This document shows, one piece after another, positions 22,421-31,079 of a stretch of 64,000 bases of DNA. The stretch is taken from assembly GCA_020403245.1 (NCBI GenBank), contig JADBYA010000005.1, forward strand, positions 1 through 64,000. The letters are read 5' to 3'. Position numbers and translations under genes: made by a program. Numbering within the stretch: the first letter of the stretch is position 1; each line of letters begins with the position of its first letter. Below the pieces are notes generated by a model. The model was not told the origin of the DNA. It worked only from the letters and a program-made list of their open reading frames with translations, and did not search any database. This DNA comes from Flavobacterium sp. GTDB taxonomy: Bacteria; Bacteroidota; Bacteroidia; Flavobacteriales; Flavobacteriaceae.

Positions 22421-23614
22421 ATGGCATTAACTCCCTTCACAAAGCAACAACTTTTACCTCAAGAGGAAAAATTAGAAGTATATCGTCATAAAAGTGAACT
22501 TTTCATTGGTATCCCAAAAGAGACTTCCTACCAAGAAAGACGCATTTGTTTAACACCAGATGCAGTTAATTCGCTCACTTCACATGGACACAAAATAATG
22601 ATTGAAGCTGGAGCAGGATTGAGTTCGAGCTATACTGACAATGAGTTCAGCGATGCTGGGGCAACCATAACAAATGACACCAAAAAAGTTATGAGTTGCC
22701 CCATACTTTTAAAGGTTGAGCCATTAACCATGGAAGAAATTGAACTCATTAATCAAAATACTATTGTCATTTCTGCCATTCAACTCAAGACAAGAAAAAA
22801 GGAATATTTCGAAGCACTTTCCAAGAAAAAAATCACAGCATTGGCCTTTGAATACATCAAAGATGAAGACGGATCGTATCCTGCGGTGAAATCCTTAAGC
22901 GAAATTGCAGGAACTGCATCGGTGCTTATTGCGGCTGAATTAATGATTAATAACCAATTTGGAAATGGATTACTATTAGGCAATATTACTGGAGTTCCAC
23001 CAACAGATGTGGTCATTCTAGGCGCGGGAACCGTGGGCGAATTTGCTGCCAAAACAGCTCTTGGACTTGGAGCAAGCGTCAAAGTTTTTGATAATTCAAT
23101 TACAAAATTACGTCGACTTCAAAATAATTTAAACCAAAGAATATTTACTTCAACCATCCAACCCAAATCTTTATTAAAAGCATTACGCCGTTGCGATGTT
23201 GCCATTGGTGCTATGCGAGGTAAAGATCGTTGTCCAGTTATTGTTACAGAAACTATGGTGGAGCACATGAAAAAAGGTGCCGTTATTGTTGATGTCAGTA
23301 TAGATACTGGCGGTTGTTTTGAAACTTCTGAAATAACCACTCACGAGTTACCAACATTCATTAAAAATAATGTTGTTCATTACTGCGTTCCAAATATTCC
23401 TTCTCGTTATTCTAAAACCGCTTCGTTATCAATAAGTAATATTATCACCCCCTACTTACTTCAAATTGCAGAAGATGGTGGATTAGAAAGTGCTATTCGG
23501 TGCAATAAAGGATTGAAAAATGGTGTTTACTTATATCATGGAATTCTAACCAACAAAGCTATAGGTGATTGGTTCAACTTACCCGATAACGATATAAACT
23601 TAATCGTATTTTAA
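22421..23614 (+). CDS. ald: Alanine dehydrogenase
   Basis: ATG 22421 (MALTPFTKQQLLPQEEKLEV) is the family start; the tracked start at 22373 lies in the repeat. The 397-residue protein matches the Bacteroidota alanine dehydrogenase/PNT family: GIPKETSYQERRICLTPDAV with the substrate Arg, LKVEPLT, AFEYIKDEDGSYPAVKSLSE, the Rossmann motif VVILGAGTVGEFAA and DVSIDTGGCFETSE. It interconverts L-alanine and pyruvate/ammonia with NAD(H). Confidence 0.92.
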   Translation: MALTPFTKQQLLPQEEKLEVYRHKSELFIGIPKETSYQERRICLTPDAVNSLTSHGHKIMIEAGAGLSSSYTDNEFSDAGATITNDTKKVMSCPILLKVEPLTMEEIELINQNTIVISAIQLKTRKKEYFEALSKKKITALAFEYIKDEDGSYPAVKSLSEIAGTASVLIAAELMINNQFGNGLLLGNITGVPPTDVVILGAGTVGEFAAKTALGLGASVKVFDNSITKLRRLQNNLNQRIFTSTIQPKSLLKALRRCDVAIGAMRGKDRCPVIVTETMVEHMKKGAVIVDVSIDTGGCFETSEITTHELPTFIKNNVVHYCVPNIPSRYSKTASLSISNIITPYLLQIAEDGGLESAIRCNKGLKNGVYLYHGILTNKAIGDWFNLPDNDINLIVF

Positions 23615-23656
23615 AATAAATCTCGCTTTATAATTTATTGAACATCTAACATTGAT

Positions 23657-23664
23657 TACTTTTG
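23657..23664 (+). promoter_or_regulatory. -7 box of the DUF4258 gene
   Basis: TACTTTTG, preceded by TTG with a 16-base spacer, 25 bases before the ATG. Confidence 0.5.
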
Positions 23665-23689
23665 CAAAATATTAATCAAATACCTCCAA

Positions 23690-24064
23690 ATGAAATTATA
23701 CCAACGTTTTGCCTACTATTTAGTGGGTTTAGTAATCGGACTCTTTTTTGTCGCCATGGTTTTAAGCGGAAAAGATACACGGTGCAATTATTTCCCCAAT
23801 GCAAGAGTTTTAAATGACCTCCGAAACAAGCCATTTAATTACGACTCCATCGCCTCTTTACAAATGAGTAAACAATGGGTTGACACATCCGATATTAAAA
23901 ATATTTTAACTCATGGCGATGTTGATTTTGACAAAAGCAACATACCATTTGAAGGAGGAAAACTGTATACGATTGAGGGTAAGAACAAAAAGAATGAAGA
24001 AATTATATTAGAAGTAATTAATTATTCTGATAGAGCCGTTTTAAAAAATATTAATAAAAAATAA
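23690..24064 (+). CDS. DUF4258 protein with N-terminal membrane anchor
   Basis: This 124-residue protein has one helix (YYLVGLVIGLFFVAMVLS) and a soluble domain starting GKDTRCNYFPNARVLNDLRN. Its ILTHGDVDFDKSN and GGKLYTIEG blocks are those of DUF4258-type proteins found across flavobacteria. Function is unknown. It has its own promoter and a strong terminator. Confidence 0.75.
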   Translation: MKLYQRFAYYLVGLVIGLFFVAMVLSGKDTRCNYFPNARVLNDLRNKPFNYDSIASLQMSKQWVDTSDIKNILTHGDVDFDKSNIPFEGGKLYTIEGKNKKNEEIILEVINYSDRAVLKNINKK

Positions 24065-24078
24065 TAAAATCTTCTCAA

Positions 24079-24118
24079 TAAAAAAAGGGTTGTCTGTTTT
24101 TAGACAACCCTTTTTTTA
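24079..24118. terminator. Bidirectional terminator between the DUF4258 gene and secDF
   Basis: AAAAAAAGGGTTGTCT and AGACAACCCTTTTTTT form a near-perfect long stem with A and T runs on either side, suited to both converging genes. Confidence 0.85.
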
Positions 24119-24132
24119 ATTTAAACAACTAC

Positions 24133-27105
24133 CTAGTTACCATGTCTTTTTTCAATGTCATCAATAGCAACTTTATTCATAGTGTCTACTAACACTGGTG
24201 TAGCAATAAATAATGAAGAATATGTTCCCACTATGATTCCAATCAACATGGCGAAAATAAATCCTCTAATTGACTCTCCTCCAAAAATAAACATGATTAA
24301 CAACACCAAAATCATCGTCAATGAAGTATTCAAAGTTCTGGATAAAGTAGAATTAATAGAGGCATTCACCACATCTTTAAAGTGCCCTTTTCTGTCCCCA
24401 GCTAAATACTCTCTAATTCTGTCGAAAACAATTACGGTATCATTCATAGAATATCCAATAACCGTTAAGATAGCTGCAATAAAATGTTGGTCCATTTCCA
24501 TGTGGAAAGGCATAAACTTGTAACAAATAGAATAAACACCCAATACAAATATTACGTCATGCACAACAGCTGCAATTGCTCCAAGTGAATATTGCCATTT
24601 GCGGAAAGAAATCACTAAGTATAATCCAACAACAAGCATAGCACCTAAAACTGCCCAAAACGAATTAGTTTTAATATCGGCAGAAATAGCTGCACCTACT
24701 TTAGAAGCTTGCAATACGCCGACTTGTTTTCCGTCATAGGTATTGATAAATTTATCATAGGTTATATTGGCACCATAATACTTTTTCAAAGCATTGAATA
24801 ACTTCTCGTTTACTTCTTTATCAACATCAACCCCATCTTCTTTGATTTTGTATTTTGTAGTGATTTTTAATTGGTCAGCATCTCCAAAAACTTTTGCTTC
24901 TACACCTGTTCCAAATGCAGCAGATAACTCTTCAGAAACTTGACTAGATTCCACTGGTTTTTCAAATTTTACTTGGAAAGTTCTTCCCCCTACGAAATCT
25001 ACTCCTTCGTCCAATCCATTAAAATAGAAAGAAATACAACTTACAACAACTACCAAAGAAGAAAATAAATAAGACCATTTTTTTATTCCGATGAAATCAA
25101 AATGGAAACCAGTAAACCAATTTTTCGTTAATGGAGTTGTAAAAGTTAAACTTCTATTTTTAGCAATATCTCTATCAATAAATATTCTTGCAATGAAAAT
25201 CGAAGTAAATAACGACGTAAAAATACCGATTAATAAAGTAGTTGCAAATCCTTGAATTGGTCCAGTTCCAAATATAAATAATATTGCTCCAGTCAATACG
25301 TGAGTAACGTTGGCATCAATTATAGAACGCATCGCACCTTTCCAGCCATAAGAAGCTTTAACAGCATCGGGTAAGGTTTTCCCATCTCGTAATTCTTCTT
25401 TAGCCCTTTCATAAATAATAATATTCGCATCAACTGCTGTACCTAATGTTAATACAATACCAGCAATACCAGGCAAGGTTAATACTGCACCCAAACTGGC
25501 TAAAATACCAAATAAGAAAAGTAAGTTCACTAATAAGGCGATGTTGGCATACCAACCAGCTCTACCATAATAGAATATCATCCACAAACACACCAAAAGG
25601 AAACCTACGATTGATGAAGTGGTACCGGCATCAATAGCTTTTTGACCAAGTGATGGTCCAACAACTTCTGATTGTACAATTTCGGCAGCGGCAGGTAATT
25701 TACCAGCTCTTAATACATTGGCTAAATCTTTTGTTTCTGTTACATCAAAGTTTCCAGAAATTTCAGATCTACCACCAGCAATTTTTCCAGAAGTTACACC
25801 AGGCGCAGAATACACTACATCATCTAATGCGATTGCAATAAAACTTTTTTGCGAAAATGCTCTTCCTGTCAATTCTTCCCATGTTCTAGCTCCAGCACCA
25901 TTCATTTGCATTGAAACAGCAGGTTTACCCATTTGGTCAAAAGTATCTCTTGCATCAACAATAACACCACCACTCAATGGAGCAATACCATCTCTATTTC
26001 CTTTTAAGGCATATAAATCAACCGTTTCTGTTTCTTTTTTAGTTTTTTCGTCAACGGTAACAGTTGCTTTTCCCCAAACAAATTTAGCATAACGCTTGTC
26101 TGCTGGCAATAAAGCACGAATTTCTTGTCTCTTTAAATACCCATTGATTGTTGCAGTATCTTTGGATAAAGCAATCAACAAAACTGGACCACCGCCTTGA
26201 GAAACAAATTTGTCAAACAAAGGATTGTTTCCTTTCTTAGCAGCAGTAGTATCTTTATCTTTGTCGGTTAATAATTTACTGATAGAATCTGTTGGTTTAG
26301 TTTCAACAACTTTCTCATCACTTTTAACTGTTGCTTTTAAAGCTTCGTTTGCAGAACCTAAAAAGCCCATTAACTCTTCCGCCTTATAGGTTTCCCAAAA
26401 CTCTAATTCCGCTTTGCTTGATACTAATTTTTTAATACGATCCACATCTTTGGCACCAGGCAATTCGATTAAAATTCTACCCGTTTGTCCTAGTTTTGCA
26501 ATATTTGGTTGTGTTACACCAAATTTATCGATACGACTTCTCAACACTCCAAAGGCAGATTCAACCGACTCATCAACTTTCTTTGCCAAGACTTTTTTCA
26601 CTTGAGCGTCAGTCATGTTGAAATCAATTTCACCTTGAAGATTTCTATTGGCAAAAATATCAGGAGAAGCTAATTTTACTGTTCCTTTTGAATTGTTATC
26701 AAACGCTTCATAAAAGGCATCTAGGTAAGATTGATTCCCTCTTTGGTTGGTTTTTGCATCTTCTAACGCTTTATTGAAAATAGGATTTTTAGAGTTGTTT
26801 GACAATCCTTTCAACACATCTTTTACCGATATTTGAAGAATAACGTTAATTCCTCCTTCAAGGTCAAGACCTTTATTGATTTGTTTGTCTTTTACTTCAT
26901 TATAAGTAAAATCAGTAAAACCTAAACTGAATACTTTTTCTTTTCCTATAGAATCAAGATATTTGATTTCTTTATCAGGATTATTCCCTTCAAAAGATTT
27001 GGCATCACTTTTTACTTTATTGGCCACAAATGTGAATGAAAGCTGGTAGATACTTACCAAGGCAAATAAAATTGCGAAAAATTTAACTAGTCCTTTATTC
27101 TGCAT
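24133..27105 (-). CDS. secDF: Protein translocase subunit SecDF (fused)
   Basis: This 990-residue fusion of SecD and SecF is usual for Bacteroidota. The N-terminal helix and DLEGGINVILQI mark SecD. The large periplasmic domain includes RIDKFGVTQPNIAKLG and RILIELPGAKD. The first membrane block has GTAVDANIIIYERAKEEL. SecF begins near residue 660 (FHFDFIGIKKW, VDFVGGRTFQV), with IGYSMNDTVIVFDRIRE in the second block. It uses the proton gradient to pull proteins across the inner membrane. The C-terminus is EKRHGN. Confidence 0.97.
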   Translation of the reverse strand: MQNKGLVKFFAILFALVSIYQLSFTFVANKVKSDAKSFEGNNPDKEIKYLDSIGKEKVFSLGFTDFTYNEVKDKQINKGLDLEGGINVILQISVKDVLKGLSNNSKNPIFNKALEDAKTNQRGNQSYLDAFYEAFDNNSKGTVKLASPDIFANRNLQGEIDFNMTDAQVKKVLAKKVDESVESAFGVLRSRIDKFGVTQPNIAKLGQTGRILIELPGAKDVDRIKKLVSSKAELEFWETYKAEELMGFLGSANEALKATVKSDEKVVETKPTDSISKLLTDKDKDTTAAKKGNNPLFDKFVSQGGGPVLLIALSKDTATINGYLKRQEIRALLPADKRYAKFVWGKATVTVDEKTKKETETVDLYALKGNRDGIAPLSGGVIVDARDTFDQMGKPAVSMQMNGAGARTWEELTGRAFSQKSFIAIALDDVVYSAPGVTSGKIAGGRSEISGNFDVTETKDLANVLRAGKLPAAAEIVQSEVVGPSLGQKAIDAGTTSSIVGFLLVCLWMIFYYGRAGWYANIALLVNLLFLFGILASLGAVLTLPGIAGIVLTLGTAVDANIIIYERAKEELRDGKTLPDAVKASYGWKGAMRSIIDANVTHVLTGAILFIFGTGPIQGFATTLLIGIFTSLFTSIFIARIFIDRDIAKNRSLTFTTPLTKNWFTGFHFDFIGIKKWSYLFSSLVVVVSCISFYFNGLDEGVDFVGGRTFQVKFEKPVESSQVSEELSAAFGTGVEAKVFGDADQLKITTKYKIKEDGVDVDKEVNEKLFNALKKYYGANITYDKFINTYDGKQVGVLQASKVGAAISADIKTNSFWAVLGAMLVVGLYLVISFRKWQYSLGAIAAVVHDVIFVLGVYSICYKFMPFHMEMDQHFIAAILTVIGYSMNDTVIVFDRIREYLAGDRKGHFKDVVNASINSTLSRTLNTSLTMILVLLIMFIFGGESIRGFIFAMLIGIIVGTYSSLFIATPVLVDTMNKVAIDDIEKRHGN

Positions 27106-27227
27106 TACTCTAAAAATTAATTAATTCTTTGTTTTTGTTACATTTTTATACAAACAAAACCATTGAAATTCAAAACGTTATATACTAAAGAATTGAATTC
27201 TCAACAATCTCCTTTTTTTGAAACGTG

Positions 27228-27235
27228 CAAATATA
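27228..27235 (-). promoter_or_regulatory. -7 box for secDF
   Basis: CAAATATA on the + strand is TATATTTG on the minus strand, 123 bases upstream of the secDF ATG. Confidence 0.4.
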
Positions 27236-27277
27236 TAATTATAGATACGATTAACCAATATTTTCATGATTAATATC

Positions 27278-27310
27278 AAAAAAAAAGCATGCGGAATTTG
27301 CATGCTTTTT
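27278..27310 (-). terminator. Terminator beside the duplicated mdh 3' end
   Basis: AAAAAGCATGC and GCATGCTTTTT arms around GGAATTT. It lies directly after the mdh-like stop codon when read on the minus strand, so it is probably the ancestral mdh terminator. Confidence 0.75.
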
Positions 27311-27327
27311 GAATACACCTGTATATA

Positions 27328-27368
27328 TTATCCCAAATGAGATTTTAAATCATTATTCATGTTACAAA
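27328..27368 (-). pseudogene. Duplicated 3' end of mdh (last 11-12 codons)
   Basis: On the minus strand it reads NMNNDLKSHLG-stop, identical in protein to the true mdh C-terminus at 31080-31115. The DNA differs at two positions inside this stretch, both synonymous. It lies in direct orientation to mdh, 3.75 kb away. Confidence 0.85.
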
Positions 27369-27858
27369 TGTATCAAATACCATAGCGTGAGCATTTCTTC
27401 TTTTATTTGGAAGCAAACCATTTACATATTCTTGCCTTCCATTTTTGCGCTGTCCGTTACAATCTGTCATTGCAAATGGCCTGTACTAAACCTAGCCGAA
27501 ATGAAGCAATCTCGTTTCATGACAATTTCAAACATAAAAAAGACGAACTATTTAGCTCGCCTTTTTACTTTAAATTTTAATTATTTATTGATTTACAATT
27601 GGTTAATTGGTTGGTTTATGTGCATTACTAACATTGGGACATTAACAATCACCAGAGATGTGGACAAACAAGAGCCAGTGAGGACTTATACTTATTCGAT
27701 TTTGCAAAAATTTCTTAATTCAATATATACAACTGTTTTCGATTGAAATATTTAAGAATTTTTTCTCTGAGAAAAAATAGTAGTTTTTAGATTGAAATCC
27801 AATTTAATAAAATAAAAATCAAGATAATGATTATACTTTCTTTAAATTTAAAAAATAC
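27369..27858. other. Island left flank without a supported gene
   Basis: It holds a REP-like segment (TGTCATTGCAAATGG, then GAAATGAAGCAATCTCG; about 27468-27530), a weak hairpin with T run (AAAAAGACGA...CTTTTT, about 27536-27570) and a fragment of repeat family 2 (CACCAGAGATGTGGACAAAC, 27650-27681). The ORF at 27309-27746 spans these and is rejected. Confidence 0.5.
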
Positions 27859-27866
27859 TAACTTTG
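27859..27866 (+). promoter_or_regulatory. -7 box of the HEPN-MNT pair
   Basis: TAACTTTG matches TAnnTTTG and lies 15 bases before the ATG at 27882. Confidence 0.5.
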
Positions 27867-27881
27867 TAAAAAAAAACAAGA

Positions 27882-28358
27882 ATGGAAGATATAAGATGGG
27901 AGCAACGTTTTTCTAATTTTAACAAAGCCATGTCAAAATTGGAGGAATCTGTAGAATATATAAATCAAAATTTTATAGATGGTAAAGTTGAATTAGAATC
28001 CGAAGATTTAAGTTACGTTGTTGATGAATTAATAAAAGAGGGGTTAATTCAAAGATTCGAATACACACATGAATTGGCTTGGAATGTTATGAAAGATTAT
28101 GCCTTTTTTCAAGGAAATTCAACTATCGGAGGTTCTAGAGATGCAACCAGAGAAGCATACAAATTGCAGCTAATAGAGAGTGCTGATGTATGGATGGATA
28201 TGATTCAAAGTCGCAATAAAACTTCTCATACATACGATGAGAATACTGCCAACGAAATATTTGGTAAAATAATTAATGACTATTTTCCATTATTTTTTAA
28301 ATTTAGAAAAGTAATGGAAGGAAAGAGAAGTGGAGAACAAATCAATTTAAAATTATGA
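27882..28358 (+). CDS. HEPN-type nucleotidyltransferase substrate-binding protein (HI0074 family)
   Basis: This 158-residue all-helical protein has the family layout: WEQRFSNFNKAMSKLEESV at the start, FEYTHELAWNVMKDY in the middle and the HEPN motif RNKTSHTYD (R-x4-H) near residue 110. In such pairs HEPN is usually the ribonuclease toxin and the nucleotidyltransferase its antitoxin, in some cases by adenylylating the HEPN protein. Its stop overlaps the next ATG by 4 bases (ATGA). Confidence 0.88.
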   Translation: MEDIRWEQRFSNFNKAMSKLEESVEYINQNFIDGKVELESEDLSYVVDELIKEGLIQRFEYTHELAWNVMKDYAFFQGNSTIGGSRDATREAYKLQLIESADVWMDMIQSRNKTSHTYDENTANEIFGKIINDYFPLFFKFRKVMEGKRSGEQINLKL

Positions 28359-28684
28359 TTTTATTCGGTCTTTCTTCAAATAACATAGCTAAAATAAATT
28401 CAGTATTCAATCAATATTCAGATATTAATGAGGTCTTAATATTTGGATCTAGGGCAAAAGGTAACTTTAGAGATAATTCTGATATTGACTTGGTGATAAA
28501 AGGAAAGAACATAAATTTATCAACTTTGCAAGAAATTGAAAATAAATTAGAAGAGTTATATATACCAAATTCTATTGATTTAATAGTTTATGATACTATA
28601 CATAATTCTGATTTATTAAATCATATAAATAGAATTGGCAAACAATTTTATGAGAAAGGGAAATCCTTACCGTTAATTTCATAA
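28355..28684 (+). CDS. MNT-type minimal nucleotidyltransferase
   Basis: This 109-residue protein has the nucleotidyltransferase signature LIFGSRAKGNFRDNSDIDLV (GSRAxG...SDxDL), with the metal-binding Asp pair in DIDL and a third acidic residue in SIDLIVYD. It is translationally coupled to the HEPN partner. It probably neutralises HEPN by binding or by AMP transfer. The active site looks intact. Confidence 0.9.
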   Translation: MILFGLSSNNIAKINSVFNQYSDINEVLIFGSRAKGNFRDNSDIDLVIKGKNINLSTLQEIENKLEELYIPNSIDLIVYDTIHNSDLLNHINRIGKQFYEKGKSLPLIS

Positions 28685-29067
28685 CAAACACTAAATCGGG
28701 TAATACTACTGAAAAATAGTTGGTAAAACAGCACCATTCTGACCCTACTAACCCTTATTTGACAAATAAAGCTTTTGTAACGCTGGTCTTATGTCATTTT
28801 ATCAAAAATAGTATTTTTGAGAAAACAAAGATATTAAAACGGCAGCTTTTTATTACTTGAGTTTTAGTTAACCGCATTGCAAATGCTACGATTTTTTTTC
28901 TAATTGAAGTAGGTACTCGCCGCAGGCAAGCACCAGAGATGTGGACAAACAAGAGCCAGTGGGGTTTCGGCTTTTTTTTAAACGTGCAAATATAGAAATA
29001 AATATCTTTGTTAGATATTTAATAATTAACAAAAAAATAATTATCGTTTATTACGCCTTTTTTAGGT
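28685..29067. repeat. Intergenic region with repeat family 1 right end and repeat family 2
   Basis: 28798-28830 (ATCAAAAATAGTATTTTTGA, GAAAACAAAG) matches the promoter-bearing right end of family 1. 28874-28968 is the fullest family 2 copy (GAAGTAGGTACTCG, CACCAGAGATGTGGACAAAC, GAGCCAGTGGGG), in opposite orientation to the copy at 3352. No gene is supported. Confidence 0.7.
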
Positions 29068-29075
29068 ATTTTTGT
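29068..29075 (+). promoter_or_regulatory. -7 box of the RCC1-repeat gene
   Basis: TATTTTTG, leaving a 5' leader of about 90 bases before the ATG at 29169. The leader is unusually long for this window. Confidence 0.45.
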
Positions 29076-29168
29076 AATGTTCGTTCAAAATTAAAATCAA
29101 TGAGTGTAGCCGATAGTTACACAAGGAAATACTAAAGAAATAGTAAAAATAATTAAGCGATAACTACG

Positions 29169-30584
29169 ATGAAACTCGATAAGAAAAACTTCAGAACTAA
29201 ATACCTGTATTACTTATTTACACTTATTTTATTCAATTGTAGTACTCTTTTCGCTCAGTGCTGGTTGCAAATAGCTTCTGCTTCCTATAACCAAGGTTTC
29301 TTTAGTGCCGGTATTCAGGTAGATGGCACTCTATGGTGCTGGGGACAAAATAATTTTGGACAACTAGGCGATGGCACCACTACCGATAAACTGGTGCCAA
29401 CCCAAGTAGGAACTGATACCGATTGGGCTATGGTAGCGCTGGGTATTAACTCTACCTATGCTATTAAACAAAACGGAACACTTTGGGCTTGGGGTAGTAA
29501 TAGCGATGGTCAACTGGGTGATGGCACAAACACAGGGCGTTTACTACCAGCACAAGTATTGCCAGGCACAACTTGGCTACGAATTTCTGCAGGCGAACAA
29601 TTTATGATTGCTCAAAAAAGCGATGGTACCCTTTGGTCGTGTGGTAATGATGATTTAGATCAATTAGGAAGAGGTACTTTACCGGGAGATACAAGAATAT
29701 TACTCCAAATCAGCTCAGCTACTGATTGGTCAGCAATAAAATGCCAGTTAGCCCACACCCTTTTAGAAAAACCCAATCAAACGGTTTGGGGTTTTGGACA
29801 TGGAGATCTAGGTAAACTAGCTACAGGTACTAACGGGGGATATTCTGTTCCTAGCCAACTACTCCCTGGCACTGGCTGGGTGCAAGCCACACCTGGTGCT
29901 GTAAGTTCTTTTTTTAAAAATTCTAACGGCACCATTTGGGGCTGTGGTCAAAACGGTACTGGCAATCTCGGTATTGGTAACAATACACTGGGTATTTATA
30001 CACTAACTCAAATAGGCACTGCTACCGACTGGCGCAGTGTAGAACCCAGCTCAGTGCATACCATGGCATTAAAAAACAATGGCTCGCTTTGGGCTACAGG
30101 TATAAACACCTCAGGGCAACTGGGTATCGGCACGCTTACCAACACCAATGTTTTTGTGCAAGTGGGTACTGCCACCAACTGGGCAAAAGTGCGGTGTGGC
30201 CGCCAGCATACCCTAGCCCTAGACAGCAATGGTACGTTGTGGGCATGGGGTTTTAATAGTTCTGGGCAACTGGGTGATGGCACTACTATAAACAAGAGCA
30301 TTCCCACGCAAATAGGAACGGTGTGCACTTTGAGTGTGAACGAGGTTGAGAAAAAAGTGATGCAGTTGTTAACTAATCCTGTAGACAACCAAGTGCAACT
30401 GTCGTTTGCCTATGATGGGGTTAAAAAACTTACGGTGTACAACATGCAAGGTCAGGCAGTACGCACCCAAACCGTGAGCCAAGATTTTACCAGTTTTGAC
30501 GTTTCGGGCTTTGCGGCTGGGGTGTATTTTATACAATGTATTTCGGATATGGGCAATCAAACGGTGAAGATGGTGAAAAGATAA
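29169..30584 (+). CDS. Secreted RCC1-repeat protein with type IX sorting domain
   Basis: This 471-residue protein has a long N-region and a signal peptide ending near STLFAQ. About seven RCC1-type blades follow (repeats of GTLWxWGxNxxGQLGDGT with spacing near 50), forming a beta-propeller over about residues 35-385. The last 75 residues (MQLLTNPVDNQVQLSF, LTVYNMQGQAV, FAAGVYFIQC) are a type A T9SS C-terminal domain, so the protein should cross the outer membrane and be surface-bound or released. The ligand is unknown. It lies inside the mdh island. Confidence 0.9.
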   Translation: MKLDKKNFRTKYLYYLFTLILFNCSTLFAQCWLQIASASYNQGFFSAGIQVDGTLWCWGQNNFGQLGDGTTTDKLVPTQVGTDTDWAMVALGINSTYAIKQNGTLWAWGSNSDGQLGDGTNTGRLLPAQVLPGTTWLRISAGEQFMIAQKSDGTLWSCGNDDLDQLGRGTLPGDTRILLQISSATDWSAIKCQLAHTLLEKPNQTVWGFGHGDLGKLATGTNGGYSVPSQLLPGTGWVQATPGAVSSFFKNSNGTIWGCGQNGTGNLGIGNNTLGIYTLTQIGTATDWRSVEPSSVHTMALKNNGSLWATGINTSGQLGIGTLTNTNVFVQVGTATNWAKVRCGRQHTLALDSNGTLWAWGFNSSGQLGDGTTINKSIPTQIGTVCTLSVNEVEKKVMQLLTNPVDNQVQLSFAYDGVKKLTVYNMQGQAVRTQTVSQDFTSFDVSGFAAGVYFIQCISDMGNQTVKMVKR

Positions 30585-31021
30585 ACTATTAAAAATAGTA
30601 TTTTTTATTGGTTTTGTCTGGTCCTGAAATAGGTTTACACTAAAGTATAAAAAGATACTCAAAAACATCTTCATCATAGTGAAAATCTAGATATTCAGAA
30701 TAATTGAAACATTTTTTGTTTCTAATATTAGTGGACAAATTGTTTTCCAATACTAGCGGAGAAACTTTCCACCAATATTGGTGGAGAAAAAAAAGATGCC
30801 TTACAATTATTTTGTTTTTCAATACTGGTGGAGAAGAAAAAGATACACGGTTTTGGTTTTGATTACCGTGCATCTTTATCTTGATTATGCTCGAAGATTG
30901 TTTTGTTCACAGTGCATAATTTTTTTGTTTACCATACATAGCAAAATATTCTAGTTGAAAATATATTCTTTAGTATTGACAATTACAACATTTACAGCAA
31001 CAATTGCAAAGGTAAAAGCAA
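30585..31021. other. Island right flank with short dispersed repeats
   Basis: Four versions of AATAYTRGYGGAGAAA occur at about 30726, 30753, 30773 and 30821. AAAGATACACGGT and ACCGTGCATCTTT form an inverted pair at about 30838-30880. The minus-strand ORF at 30640-30873 crosses these repeats and is not supported. Confidence 0.45.
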
Positions 31022-31057
31022 AAAAAAAGATTGCACCCAGTAGCACAATCTTTTTTA
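31022..31057 (-). terminator. Terminator after mdh
   Basis: AAAAAAGATTG and CAATCTTTTTT arms around a GC-containing loop, 23 bases beyond the mdh stop on the minus strand. It differs from the terminator at 27278, as expected if the island supplied a new one. Confidence 0.7.
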
Positions 31058-31079
31058 TAAAAATCAATAAAAATATCTC

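Noticed and set aside
24155-26605. Several + strand ORFs inside secDF
   Set aside because: They are antisense shadows of a long, well-conserved gene.
27309-27746. 145-residue ORF on the + strand
   Set aside because: It spans a terminator, the mdh duplicate, a REP-like segment and a family-2 fragment. It has no protein-like pattern.
30640-30873. Minus-strand 77-residue ORF downstream of the RCC1 gene
   Set aside because: It crosses the AATAYTRGYGGAG repeats, with no recognisable protein features.
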